DNA of 64,000 nt from Simmondsia chinensis (Eukaryota > Streptophyta > Magnoliopsida > Caryophyllales > Simmondsiaceae), in NCBI GenBank assembly GCA_018398585.1, contig JAGTTD010000014.1, forward strand, positions 17,421,387-17,485,386. Direction: 5' to 3'. Positions 9,307-20,927 of the stretch are shown one piece after another (position 1 is the stretch's first letter; each line of letters starts with the position of its first letter). The position numbers and the translations under genes are program-made. Below the pieces are notes generated by a model, which ran no database searches, was not told the DNA's origin, and worked only from the letters and a program-made list of their open reading frames with translations.

Positions 9307-12026
9307 TAAGATTCTGAAAATAGAAACACTTAAGCCAAGTGCACACAAGAAGCTTTTACTTCAGAACTTCTGAATTCAGTGGAGAAACCAGTTGATGTTG
9401 TTGTGGTATCAATGAATGCATCACAAAATACGTTAAGTACTTTTCTATGGCACATTGGTATGCAAAATCATAACTTGAGGTGTGTAAGAAGCTATCGATT
9501 GGATGCACTGCAAGGTTCTTTGGGTGAAGAGAAGATTTATCAAGTTGCAAACTCTTTTAACAAGCTTCCTCCGGATCCGGGAAGAAAGAATCATTGCAGC
9601 AAGGAGCGGAAACAAGTAGCTTCGCTGATGAAATGCATTAACCAATCTGCTAATGTGCATCTCAGGGTTCACAAAAGAAAGACCAAGTTTTTGATTTCAG
9701 ATTTATGTTTAGACTTGGAATTATAAAGCAGATAGCTGATCTGTTGAAGGTGTACAAATGGGTTCAAGTGCCTATTGATCGATTCGAATTAAGTACTAAG
9801 GAGTCTTGTTTAGAAGTATCAAGATGGTGGTGAAGTCACTCAATTTGAAGGAGTGTGATCTGTGGTTGCAGCATTTGTTTGAGAGCTTACTTGGTTTGGG
9901 ATTTAAGTGCAGCATAGTTGAAGTGGTTTTGAAAGTTTTAGGCTTGGATAAAAGAGGGTTTCATCATCAAGTTGGGTTGATTGAAGGAATTTGATAGTTA
10001 TTGACAAAAATCAACAATGCAACAAGCTGCTACTCGTGGAAGTATTTGTCCAGTGCAAGCAGGCAAATCGATTCACTTGTGTGGAGCTAATTGGTACTCA
10101 ATTATGATCACTTATGGCAGGTCTCCTAATTTAGATGTTAAGGACCGTAGTGTGAAGGTTTTGGTGGTTCAACCTGCAGCTGAGAGGGCAGAACATGGCT
10201 TGGAAACATGTAGAGATAGTTGAACTTTAAAGGATCGTTACAAAGGTAGAAGCAACGGTGAGGCCACCCGAACATGTTGTGGAGATGCAGAACTACATGG
10301 CTAAGAAACTCAGTTATGAAATTTATCTTGTTGAGCTTCACGAACTCATTAGCATTAAAGTAATTGATCAAGCTTCCTTAATCCTTGCTGCAGGAGAGAA
10401 AATAGGTCTAAATGAATCTTTGAAATGCAGAAGGCCACATGAGAATCAGACTGGAATTGGTGGTTTTGGGAAGGATTTGAAATTCTAGTGTCATAGGCTA
10501 AATATTTCAGGTAATTAGGTTCTTGTGGGAGTTCAAAACATGATTGAATTCTTGTGGAGTCTTGTTGATGCAGATTACATGCTGAATTGGGGTACATGAA
10601 GGAGAATAGCTGCTGCTGAGAACTTGAGACCAGTTCTGGATTCAAGCTTTGTGTTCTGTTGTGCCTTATTGCTGCAGCATCTGTCGATAGTCGTGCTTGG
10701 TTGGGTGCAACAGATAGTTGAGCAAGCTACTCTTTATCCAGATCAAGCAAGGGAGGTGGAACAAGCTGCTAATGAAGCTGAGCTCAACAAAGCAAAAATC
10801 ATTATTGAAAATGCAGAATTCTAGAGTTCTGCCTCACAGTTGCAAGAGGATGTTGTTGTATATTGTCAATTGAGGATAAACCGAAGTTGCATACAAGTTG
10901 AAGCAGTAGCTTAGCTCGTTTATGAAGGTTTAAGTTCAAGTCCAGCTGGAGTTAGCTCACATAACGGCAGAAAAGCCAAGCACAAACCAGCCTTTGCTCA
11001 TTTGATGATTGCTTCTGTTTTGAAGCTCTATTGGTTCCTTATGTAAGTGTTCTGCATATTCATTCTTAAGTTTGTTGATAAGGAATCGAAGTTTTTTCAT
11101 TGGAGAAGAGGTTGGTTACTTAAGGGGCATGTAATACAGAGTTCCCTGAAGGTTTACAATTGCATAACATCATTTGAAAACAAGAAACAAAGGGAGACTC
11201 AAACAAGAGCTTAAGACTTGGTGAACAATTTGGATTATTTCGCATTCTCACTTGTGTTCAAGGCTGTGGGATCATACTTTGTTGATTCACATCAATGTAG
11301 CTGCCGCCTATCAATTGGAGGCAGAAAATTCCAAGAGATTCAAGCAAAAGTTGAGGAATTTGTGCTCAATCTAAAAGAGATGTGTTGCATTAGAAAGCAG
11401 GGGGTCAGATGTCCCTTGTGCACTCTCATGATGTTTGGGCAGGTTGAAGGGTGGAAGTACATTGTGTGGATTGGGCTGGAGCCCTAGAAAAGGAGTTAGA
11501 GACTTCCATGTCAACCAAGATCATGCTTAACTTGCAACAAACAGATTTTAAAGAAGAAGTTGTTGGTTCTTGGCATAGTTCATGTTTCTCCTTGCTAGCG
11601 GCTTCTGGGAATTTCGATTGGGTGAATGAATGTGCTAGCTGGACTTGGAAAAGCTTTAGAATAACTAAACACCTCTCTTTGAGTATTATAAGCATTGGGT
11701 TAGGTTGGAGCAGCACAAATGGAAATTCTGCAGCTAAGTGGCAGCAGCAGCAAGCTTGGGCTTTCACATATTTCAGCAACCAGCTGGTGTTTTTGAGTTG
11801 TATTAACTGCCACAAGGGGAGCCGTGGTCTGGTTTTTGATGTGTGGTTGGCTTGGTTTGATCAGTACAGACCACCAGAAGGTCACAGTACATCCAAATGC
11901 AAGCAGAGTGCAGAAAAGAGCAGTATACTTGTTTGCCTAGCTGCATTTCAGATTGTAGTACCCATATTTCCGTCCAGTTGTAGAACCTCAGCAAGAAGTT
12001 CATCAATTTCAGCTATCTTTTCTTAA
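9307..12026 (+). pseudogene. Decayed family A frame downstream of the RRM (A4)
   Basis: The first part stays in the RRM frame: 9379-9726 has VVVSMNASQNTLSTFLWHIG and an FNKLPPDPG motif matching SYDELPPDPGED in A3. A segment near 9826-9960 with SLLGLGFKCSIVEV recalls the EEVFGLGYDLAARV region of A2. At 11218-11487 and 11451-12026 the C-terminal part appears across a frameshift, ending in a block with DVWLAWFDQYRPPEGH. The middle (about 9970-11217) is poorly alignable by eye. Function unknown; clearly non-functional here. Confidence 0.6.
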
Positions 12027-12092
12027 GCAATAAGTGATCTTCAAGGTTTCAACTCTCTTCTTAGATTCTTGAGGACAAGAGTCTTTTAAAGA

Positions 12093-12095
<3 letters not shown>

Positions 12096-12133
<38 letters not shown>
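12096..12133 (+). repeat. 38-nt poly-G run in the polypurine tract of A4
   Basis: An uninterrupted run of 38 G follows AAAGAGGA and directly abuts the TG of the 3' LTR. Its position identifies it as an expanded polypurine tract, the plus-strand primer of reverse transcription; A1, A2 and A3 have ordinary tracts such as AAGGGGAAGGGAA. It may be genuine slippage or an assembly or sequencing artefact. Confidence 0.9.
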
Positions 12134-12134
<1 letters not shown>

Positions 12135-12511
12135 GTTATTATTATGATTCTCATAGTAAGGGCATATGAATGTAATAAGTGATGTATGCTAGTTGATTGA
12201 TATCATGACGGTCTAACTAGTTAAGGTCAGTTATGTCGTTAGTCAAGGCTAGTCCATTGTGGCAGCTAGCTTAGGCATTAGTAGGATTAGATTATCTTAA
12301 TTCAAGGCATTAGCTCATAGCAAGCAAGTAGTATATAAATGTAATCTCAAGATTCTAATATCATAACTTTGATGAATGAAATTGATATCCTCTCTACTCT
12401 CTCACCTAACTTTCCTTTCTATCTCATCTAAATTCTGTTTTCTTATCTCATCTTAATTTCAAATCTATCTCAACCTAGGTTGTGATCCAAGAGTAATCTT
12501 GAATCATAGCA
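12134..12511 (+). repeat. 3' LTR of A4 (378 bp)
   Basis: It starts TGTTATTATTATG right after the poly-G and ends GAATCATAGCA. The distal two-thirds match the 5' LTR closely. After it, TTTTCTTTTACAGC is B-family LTR sequence, showing the insertion site. Confidence 0.88.
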
Positions 12512-13365
12512 GTTTTCTTTTACAGCACACTTGTGCTTTTTCCTTAGGAGTAGCGTAACTTAGCTATTCGTAGTGTAACATAGATCTCTACTGTACTTAC
12601 CTTCATAGTAATATAGTTCTCAGGCTTCAAGTATGACTTTTAGTTTTAATCTGTTCCCATAAATCGACAAAATTGATATTCGAGGCTTTAGTTTAAGGCT
12701 TTGCAGGCCAAGGTTTGTCCTTTGATTACATTGATCTTAATACTACTATCACTACTTGATAAGTTAGGTGAACTTAGGTTCACGCCATTGATTAGGGCTT
12801 TAATAGCCAAGGCTTGTCCCTTAATTGGGTGGGTCCTAACCAAGTGACCTGAATATGGTTTGCTCATCTTAATCTTGTCAGACATAAACTCATTCGAGTT
12901 ATTATGAGTTAAGGGTGCTAGGCTTCAAAACCTGATTGACTCGGGCTTATAAGTGGACTGCTTTGGATTTGTCTCCACCCCAGTTCCTGACTTTTAAGTG
13001 TACAAGTAAAGGTGTCTATGGGCCCTGCTTCATCACTGTAAATGCCATTTGAGTTAGGTCCACATCCTTTTAATTTTCTGTAATAAAAATACGTAAAAAA
13101 TCCACAAAAACATTTAACAAAGTCTTCTTAATTGAAGTATAAGCAGAACTAGTGGTATAACCGCAGTTAGATGCACCAACATATCACAACCCTTTCTCTG
13201 AAAATGTTGAGTGGTTGAGGTCAAAGATGTGCAGTTTGTAATTAGGCTCACTCCATAGTCGCGATGGAGTCCCATTTGCATATTTGTTTTATTCACATTT
13301 ATGGCGACCTCACATTTATGGCGACCACACATGCAATGCTTGAAACGAAATAGAGCAAACAACCA
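12512..13365 (+). repeat. Distal part of B1 3' LTR (854 bp)
   Basis: It is homologous to the distal part of the B5 LTR (about 56860-57693), starting with TTTTCTTTTACAGCACAC after the A4 insertion and ending GCAAACAACCA at 13365, which aligns with GCAAACACACA at the end of the B5 LTR. The first ~510 bp of the LTR are missing. Orientation is plus, opposite to the B2 sequence that follows. Confidence 0.78.
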
Positions 13366-14170
13366 CTTTCCAGCTTAAGTCCCCCAAATTAAAGGACCTA
13401 GGTTTGAGCTTCTTGTTATAGGCTTTGGCCACCCTCTTCTTTTGTTTCTCTAGCTTGTGAAGGGCATCAAGCCTAATTTAATCCATGTTAGTTAGGTCAT
13501 CCATTATATCTTGCTCATACTCAAGTTTAGAAAACCTACCTTGATGAGCTAGCCTAATAGACTGAACTGTGGCTTCCATTGGGAGTACAACATCATGGCC
13601 ATATGTTAAATTGTAGGGGGTTGTCCTAGTTGCATCTCGTTTGGACTTTCTGTAAGCCCAAAGGGAATCAAGTAGTGGTTCATGCCACTTTTTGGGATTA
13701 TCCTCAATCATTTTCTCAATGTTGGCCTTTAGAATCTTGTTGCTAGACTTTGCTTGGCCATTAGCTTGAGCATAGTAAGGGACAATTCAAACTTTTTATG
13801 TTGAAACTCTTAGTAAACTCCTTAACCTCAACCCCAATGAACACCTTTGCCTAGTCCATAGTAATGGTGTCTGGGATTCTAATCCTACATAGGATGTATT
13901 CTTGATAAAATCAATCACATCTTGCTGATTGATGTTCCTATATGGTTTAACCTTCACCCATTTTGTGAAGTAATCTATGGTCATAAGAATGTAAGAGTGT
14001 TGGTCGCTAGAAGGAGGGTTAATCTCCCCTGTGATGTACATTGCCCATCCTCTAAATGGCCATGGTTGGAAGATACAATGCATCTCAGCCGCAGGGATTC
14101 TTGGTACATGACCATGTCTTTGGCATGCTTTACACCCTTTGGTGTACTTAATGCAATCATCCATCACTAA
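13366..14170 (-). pseudogene. Integrase of B2, truncated at its C-terminus
   Basis: The zinc-binding region (CKACQRHGHVPR) is followed by a core block (DYFTKWVKVKPYRNINQQ), then WAYRKSKRDATRTTPY and LTYGHDVVLPMEAT, and finally AYNKKLKPRSFNLGDLSWKV. There the protein stops matching B1 and the B1 LTR begins. A frameshift after the first core block (about 13880) separates the two open pieces, 13796-14167 and 13478-13711. Confidence 0.85.
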
Positions 14171-14598
14171 TGGCTAACAATAGCCACAACCCCTAATGAG
14201 CCAATGCATCTTATTGCTAGCCAAATCCTCATGGGCTGCTACCATTACTAGCATGACTTCATCTAAGTCTAGACACTTGAGAAGCACTCCACTAGCGTCC
14301 TTTTGTATAACTCTCCAGATTCATCATCTAGATGGAATCTATGAGCTCTCATTTTCATCTTTCTGTCCTTAACATAGTCTCAAGGCTACTTGAAGTAATC
14401 CATCAAAGATTTCCTCTAGTCCTCATGTCGACTTGTGATATATTGATGTGTTTCAAAGTAATCCAAGTGTAGACTTGTGACGATTTTGCTCTCAAAACTG
14501 AAGGACTCAGTGAATTCAATGTCATGGTCTAAAACTTTAGTCTTATTGACCATGGTTTCCTCACACCAAGTCCTGGGTAACTTGTATCCTAAGGCTAA

Positions 14599-15021
14599 CT
14601 AAGCCAAGTCATTGACTGCTTTGTTTTGTTCTCTAGGTATGTTTTCAAACTGAACACCATGAAACTTACTCAATAGCTCTTGCACCATTGAGATGTGCTT
14701 GTTCGAGGTATCGCTTAAACACTGAAGTTCCCCTTTCACTTGGTAAATGACCAATTGCAAATCATCTCTTATAATAACATTAGGGACTTGCATTTCTAAG
14801 AGAATCTGTAGGGCTATGATTAATGCCTCATAATCTGTCATGTTGCTGGAACACTTGCCACTGACAACTAACATAATGATGATTCTTGCGAGGGATTTAA
14901 TCACAATCCCAACTCCAGCACTTAAATTGGTCCTTGATCCTTCAAAATATAGCCTCAAAGGGACCATTTCCACTACCAGGAGCTGGTTTGGCTTATAGTC
15001 CGAGCTAGTGTGAATGCTCAA
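14599..15021 (-). pseudogene. Second (archaeal-type) RNase H of B2
   Basis: This domain degrades or trims RNA during reverse transcription and is an extra module typical of the Tat lineage. The visible features are YFEGSRTNLSAGVGIVI (the first motif with the GVG(I/A) turn), DYEALIIALQ (central acidic helix), DDLQLVIYQVKGELQC and the distal FENIPREQNKAVNDLA block. The 140-residue piece is open. It lies between RNase H and integrase, as in B1 and B4. Confidence 0.82.
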
Positions 15022-15059
15022 ATGGTTAGAAAAAAAGTCTGCTAAGGCTTGGCCTTTGA

Positions 15060-16260
15060 ACTACTTTTGTGACACATATAGCAATTCAAACTTAAGTAGA
15101 GCAACATTCCACTTGTTCAATCTTCCTCTCATCAGAGGTTTATTTAGCATGTATTAAAGGACATTTCTGAGCAACCACGTATATGGTAGATGCTAAGAAG
15201 TAATGTCTCAATTTCACAGAAGCATAGAATAGAGATAGATACAATTTCTCAATAGAGGAGTACATTATTTCACATTCATTAAAACAACAGCTTAGGTAGA
15301 ACACAGCTTGTTCAAACCCTTACTCATTGTCTTGTACAAGCAAACAACCAATTGATTCATCAGAAGTAGAGGCATAAATCTTCAAAGGTTTTCCTTGCTT
15401 TGGTGGAATCAACACTGATGGCCTAATCAAATACTCCTAGATGGCCTTGAAAGCTGCTTAGTGTGCCTCTTCCCACTTGAAGTCTTTCTTAGACTTGAGT
15501 CTTAGCAGTTGAGAAGATTTTAGTTTTCCCCGCGACATTCGAAATGAAGCATCTTAGGAAATTAACCTGCCCTAAAAAGCATTGATGCTTCTTTATGCTC
15601 AAAGGTGCTTTGGCCTCTTGAATGGCCTTAGTTTTATTTATGTCCACCTAGATGCCCCTCTAGTGTACTAGAAAACCAAGGAAGTTTCTAATGCGCAAGC
15701 CAAAGGCACATTTCAAGGGGTTCATCTTAAGGTTATGGCTCCTCATTCTAAGGAACTCCCCTCTTAAGTCTTCCAAGTGTTTAACTTGGGACTTTGATTT
15801 GACTAGGATGTTATCTATGTAGACTTCCTTTTTCTTGCCAATGAGATCACGAAAGATCATGTTCATGGCTCTTTGGTAGGAGACATTAGTGTTCTTTAAG
15901 CCAAATGGCATAGCCACCAGCTTAATGGTCCCTATTGACCCAAGACATCTGAATGATGTTTTGTGGGTATCCTCTAAAGCAATCATAACTTGGTAGTACC
16001 CATAATAGCCATTCATAAAGGATAAGGCCTCATGCCTCAAGGCTGAATCAATAAGAATATTAGCTATCGGCATTAGGTATTCATCCTTAGGGTTGGCAAC
16101 ATTTAGATCTCTAAAATCAAGACAAATTCTGATTTTGCAATTCTTTTTGATAGCAGGAACAATGTTTGCTAATCATTGAACATACCCGGCAGTCTTGATG
16201 ACTTTATCCTTCAAGAGTTTCTCAATCTCTTCTTTGACCAAATCAATTGCTTCTTGGGAT
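15060..16260 (-). pseudogene. Reverse transcriptase and RNase H of B2
   Basis: RT (about 15660-16250) shows the fingers-palm block ending MNGYYGYYQVMIA, MPFGLKNTNVSYQRAMNMIF and the active-site box YIDNILVKSKSQ. The second catalytic Asp of YxDD is replaced by Asn, so this RT would be inactive apart from its other lesions. RNase H (about 15060-15560) retains SIGCLLVQDNE and AVFYLSCCFNECEI with stops. The region 16260-16990 is the protease-RT linker with no clear domain. Confidence 0.82.
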
Positions 16261-16992
16261 AACCTCCCTTGGGCCCGAATTTTTAGCCTCTAGCCTGGCT
16301 TAATCGGAAGCCTATGCTCAAGCACCTTTTTGTCTGGGTTAGGCATTTCATAATGATCCCAAGCAAAGCAGTCCTTAAACTCATAAAGCGAAGCCAAATA
16401 CTACTTCCTCTGCTCTTTAGAAAGCAGAGCACATAGGTAGCTCTTGGGTCTTCTATTAAGCCCAAGTTGATCTCGAGGAGGGCGACTTGATCTTCAGCCC
16501 TCAAATCCTCCATCTTAGCCATCGCTACTCTTAAGTCAGATAGCTCTAGCTCTTTTTCTTTGTCATTTGAACTTTAAGGCCATTTTTATCAAATGGCTGA
16601 TCAGCATATAGTTGGTCCTCAGCATGCCAAGCCACGAGCTTTGCTATGGATGAAGAAACGACCCTCTAGCCATTACTGGGAGGTCATGGCTTTTCCACAT
16701 AAAGATTTTGGTGTGCCTTGAAGGTCTCTTTCATCTAGAATGACTCTCATGCATCCCCAGAAGTAAGAGTCTTCTAATTCCATATCCACTTGATCAATTC
16801 TAGCTTTAGTAAGCGGGCTGTAAAGGATGGTTATCATTTCTTGGTGTTAGGTAGACTGAGGAGTGGTCCTTTTGACATCGAGTGGTCCCACGCCATCTTC
16901 ATAGAACTTTGCCTTAACATAATTAGAGCAAGCCATGGCTTGTTATCTACCATAACAAACTCATATTTGTCATGGCTTCAGAAGATTAACAA

Positions 16993-17460
16993 CTAGTAAA
17001 GTGAAGAAGGGATACAATAATTAGCATGTAGCCAATCTCTCCAAAGCAAAGCATTGTAGCTCAAGGTAGTATCCACTATAAAGAAGGATGCTAGCTTGCT
17101 TAAGCTAGCAATAGTTAACTCAATCGGGATAACCCTTTCAGTCTTAGTGGTGGCTCCAAAAAAGCCCCAGATTTCAACATCTAAAGTAATCAAGTCATCT
17201 CGAGATTTACCAATGATCCCGAACATATATAAGGCAAGACGTTGATGGAAGTGCCATTATCCACTAAGATCGTATTCATTAGGATGCTATCAAATTTGGC
17301 TTTGATGTATGGAGGTTTGATGTGTTTATTTGCAATATTAGGCCCATCAAACATCATCTTCATTATGTCAGGAGTGTCATCAATTGACTTAGATGTTGAG
17401 GTTTTAACTTTAAAAGACAAAAGGTCAAGGTTACCTTTGGTAGCTGCCACTTTAGCTACA
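16993..17460 (-). pseudogene. Aspartic protease region of B2
   Basis: The catalytic motif is ILVDNGTSINVLPY (near 17270-17310), a DNG(S/T) form usual in the Tat lineage. A downstream block with SYNALLWRDWLHANYCIPSS lies in the other frame (16993-17226), separated by a frameshift. B4 has the equivalent block as YSALLGRDWLLSNYCI at 48790-48880. The enzyme would process the gag-pol polyprotein. Confidence 0.8.
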
Positions 17461-17490
17461 AGTTCCTCCTAGGATCTTCGTTTGATGCTG

Positions 17491-20458
17491 TCACATTTCC
17501 TTCGAGGCCTTCTTAAGCATTAATTGCCATAAAATCCAAGGGAAGGAGCAGATCGGTTCTAACATCAACCTTCTTAGGGAGCGTTCCAAACTATATTTGG
17601 ACCCCTTGGTTTGTTTCCTTTTTTGGACTGCCATCCATTGGCACATCTTGATCTTACTTTTGAGGACTACCATTAGTTAGCATGTCCTGATCTAGAGTTT
17701 GGTCCTTTGGCTTAACCCTTGGAGTCTGAGATTCCTTCATAGGTTGTGGGGAATCTTCTTCATGGAAATCATTCTCTATGTCAGACCATGTTAGCTTGAC
17801 ACGGTCCAAAGGTTCCACTAAATTGATGATGAGGGGAATGTATGCCTCCTCATCATCTGATGATCTTCGAGCCAACAAATTCTTGGCAGCCTGATCCCAC
17901 CAAGATTCTTTTTCATCAGAAGATGAGAGACTAGTCCATCTCTCAAGCTTCTTACATGGCTCAACTGTACCAACATGGTTAAAGGTTTAGGTTCAATAAC
18001 TAGATCTCCAAGATGCATAGGCTCTGTGTGCCTGACCTTACGGACTCTGTCCTCTCCTTTAGAGAGCCTAGCCAAGTAAGTGTCAAATTCCATGGCTAAT
18101 TTGTAGCAGAGTTTGATCAGTAAGTTCTTAAAAATTGAACATTTATTTGTGGGATGGAGTTCAGTAATATGCCATTGGTAAATTCCATCCTCAATGAACG
18201 CACAAGTGTTGGGAACCTTAATATTCCCTTGATGACCAACCTCTCAAATAGGTTGTTTGACACCCTTGTCTTTTGAGTGTCATTCAAAACAATCTTTCTC
18301 ATGTAAAGGGGGAAAGGATTAGTTTAGACACCACAATGATCATTTACAGTAAAAGTGTCAATAACATTGACTTGAAGAGGACTAGGGAAGGGGTCTTTAT
18401 CAATACCCATCTATTCTTCTCCAGGGAAGATTAGTTCCCTTGCCTTAATGGCATCTTGGACCACATTTCAAAAGATCATGCAGTTCTTCATTAAATGAGT
18501 CAATGAATCATACCATTAACAATATACCATTCCCTTTGTTGAATTAGTATCAGGTTTTTTGTGTGTGCCCCTAATCTTGAGTTTGTTATTTGCCTCAAGC
18601 AAATTGAATATGACATCGCCTTTAGAGAGGTCAAATGAGTACTTTCTCAAGTCTTGGGACTGATATGACTTCTTGGCTTTGATAGCCTTCTTGACCAAAG
18701 GATTACAAACTATAGGAGGCCCTTTGAAGTACTCAACAACGTCAATTTCATATGGAAGATGCTCATCCTTGTCAATTAAGTCATGCATGTAGGTTCCATA
18801 TACACTATTTTTCTTGAGGCTTTCTTCTTTTAAGATAGCTTAGTATCTAGCGGCACATTTTGCCAGTTGTAGAGGCGTTGTGAAGTTTGAACCCTTAAAC
18901 TTCTTCCTAAAGTTAATATCTAAGCCATTTAAAGCTAGCTTGGCATATTTAACTTCAGGAAGAGCTATTGCGCACTTCAACCTGGCTCTCTTGAATTGAT
19001 TAATATAATCTTCCACAAATTCACCTGGCTTTTGTCTCATTCAAGCTAAGTCAGATATGGAAGTTCCTAGCTCCATCCTTAGGAACTGGGCCTAGTATTG
19101 CCTGGCTATGTCATCCTAATAGTAAATGGGAATTAGGAGGTAAGCTAATGTACCACGAAAAGGCAGTGCCTATTAAAGAACTAAGGAACAATCTTTGTTT
19201 GATATATTGATTGTCAAACATTTCCCTACATTGGCAATTAAACCTTGCCAAATGCTTGAGGGTAGACACACTTCCTTCTCCTAAGAAAAGGGTAAACTTA
19301 GGGATTTTGTTTCCTCAAGAGAAAGGATAATCCCTGTCAATATAGTCATGGTAAGGTTTACTATACAAGGGTCTATTGATCCTCGTGAGGCCTGGCCCAT
19401 ACATCTGCTCGATAAGGCCGGCTAGTTGGTCTTGAAGGGATAGGTTAGGGCACATGGTTGTGCGCATGCCATTGCACCCCAAGTGGTTGAGGGTCTCAAG
19501 GGGGATCTGCAGGATATTCCTGAGCCCTCATTTCAATCGGATATGGGAAAAATTGTTGCTCCCATACCCAAGTTAACCCCCTTTATTATTTTAGCCATGG
19601 ATTTGATTGGACACGAAGTATGTTCCAGTACACCCTGGGTTATATGGCATGCTTGAGGGCACAACTACATTAGCAGACTGTTGGTTCTTCCTTACTTGAT
19701 CAATCCCCAAGTTTTGGTCTTGAGGACGTGGGTGGTTAGCTTGCCCCCCAGTTTGACAAGTATGAAGATGTTTAGAAGGAAAGGCCTAGTCCCCAAAAGT
19801 GGGTACCTGTCCCTGAACACCTATTCCAAGGCCTCGAGGCAACCTCTCCAATTTGAGGAGATTATGAACAGTTACGCCTCCCTGTCTTGAGGATAGGTGA
19901 CATTGGCACATTGGCATTGAGATCCCTTAAAGCCAAAAAAAAAAAAAGAAAAAGAAGAAAACTTGATTCAAAGGTCCTGTAAGCCCAATGGGCACATTGT
20001 CAATTCTGTGGCTGGGTTCTAAGTGTGTGACACTTGGGTTAGCCACAGTTGGGTTTCCTATTCTCTCAGGGGCTATCTAGTAAACATGAGCAACTACAAC
20101 CATGTGTTCGAGGGAGCATCACGTGGGCATCTAGTTCAAACTGATGGAGGAGGTACAGGCCTGAGTTGCCTAATATCCTCTTTAACGGCTTGGACCTAGC
20201 CATCGTAGTCTCAGCCTACCTAACTAAGATATGCTTGACCTCAACTACTGTCTGTCTTGCCACGTCCTCAGCAATAAGTGTAGCAGTCGAAGAAAAGCTT
20301 AAGTTCATCTCAACTAAGACTCTATCAGTCTCTTTATGAAGCCTTTTGTTCATTGAGGTCCAAACATCGTTGATCACGGCTCTTATGGCGGCAGAGTTTT
20401 AACTTTGGGCTCTAGAGTGCATTCTATTTCAGCATGTTGTTTCTCAAAGGCCTCTTTC
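17491..20458 (-). pseudogene. gag of B2, distal part
   Basis: The capsid-type block MRQKPGEFVEDYINQFKRAR (18840-19040) is the common plant gag signature. A further block with YEIDVVEYFKGPP and KKSYQSQDLRKYSFDLSKGD lies at 18516-18788. Acidic low-complexity pieces toward the protease (17654-18093, ARRSSDDEEAY) match B4 at 49299-49901. The region 19050-20458 is heavily decayed; its start (EAFEKQHAEIE) matches B5 near 58050. Stops and frameshifts are numerous. D interrupts the gene at 20458/26214. Confidence 0.78.
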
Positions 20459-20862
20459 TGTTATGAATTGAAGAATTTTAATTGTAATTTCTGGTTGTAG
20501 TGGCTGGTTAGTGTCTCAATATTGAGTTGTGTGATTTTAAATGTTAGTTGGGGCGGTTTAGGTGCCAAAAGCTGTTAGTTGGTCAAAACCGGGTCAAACG
20601 TGGGGGCTTGCTGCAGTTTTGGCGGGAATGGTTGTTAGTTTGGTTTACTTTGGTTTTTTCTTGATGCAATGTACCCAAATGTGTATAAATAGAGTCCTAA
20701 GCATGTAATTCAAGTATTCAATGAATATAATCTGAATTTCCTTTTGGAATTTCTTTCTCTTTCTCATCTCTTTCTCTATTTCTTATCCCCTTTCACTTCT
20801 TTTCTTATCTTAACTCTTTCTTCTACAAGGTTGGACTTTTTATTCTTAATTGGAAGCTAACA
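20459..20862 (+). repeat. 5' LTR of D (404 bp)
   Basis: Starts TGTTATGAATTGAAG, ends GAAGCTAACA. TATAAAT box at 20684-20690, downstream pyrimidine-rich CTCATCT repeats. Confidence 0.96.
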
Positions 20863-20864
20863 AT

Positions 20865-20876
20865 TGGTATCAGAGC
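20865..20876 (+). promoter_or_regulatory. Primer binding site of D
   Basis: TGGTATCAGAGC, two bases after the LTR, a perfect complement to the 3' end of plant initiator tRNA-Met. Confidence 0.95.
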
Positions 20877-20927
20877 TGGTTCAAGCAATCAATTGATTGA
20901 TTGAGTCTAGCTAAATCAAAGGAAAAC

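Larger units (their letters stand above)
7057..12511 (+). mobile_element. Family A LTR retrotransposon A4 carrying an RRM gene
   Basis: Both LTRs are recognisable (7057-7319 truncated, 12134-12511 full), with a tRNA-Met-type primer site after the first and a polypurine tract before the second. The internal region has no reverse transcriptase, RNase H or integrase, so the element is non-autonomous. It contains a 1.3-kb leader, an open frame with an RRM, and a decayed remainder homologous to A2 and A3. It lies inside the B1 3' LTR. The first ~124 bp of its 5' LTR are deleted, so the TSD cannot be checked. Confidence 0.85.
4195..13365 (+). mobile_element. Tat/Ogre-like Ty3/gypsy element B1, fragmentary
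   Basis: It begins inside the reverse transcriptase and runs through RNase H, the second RNase H and integrase to about 6908, then a short 3' UTR. Its 3' LTR is present only as 12512-13365, because A4 (7057-12511) inserted in the LTR and a deletion removed the LTR start together with the start of A4. The LTR end abuts the integrase of B2 in opposite orientation at 13365/13366, so B1 appears to have inserted in B2. Confidence 0.75.

Noticed and set aside
11426..11815. 129-codon minus-strand frame
   Set aside because: Antisense to the family A C-terminal region in A4, which has homologues in three other copies on the sense strand.
12096..12133. Scaffold gap filler
   Set aside because: Gap filler is normally N, and the run sits exactly at a polypurine tract; artefact remains possible but is not assumed.
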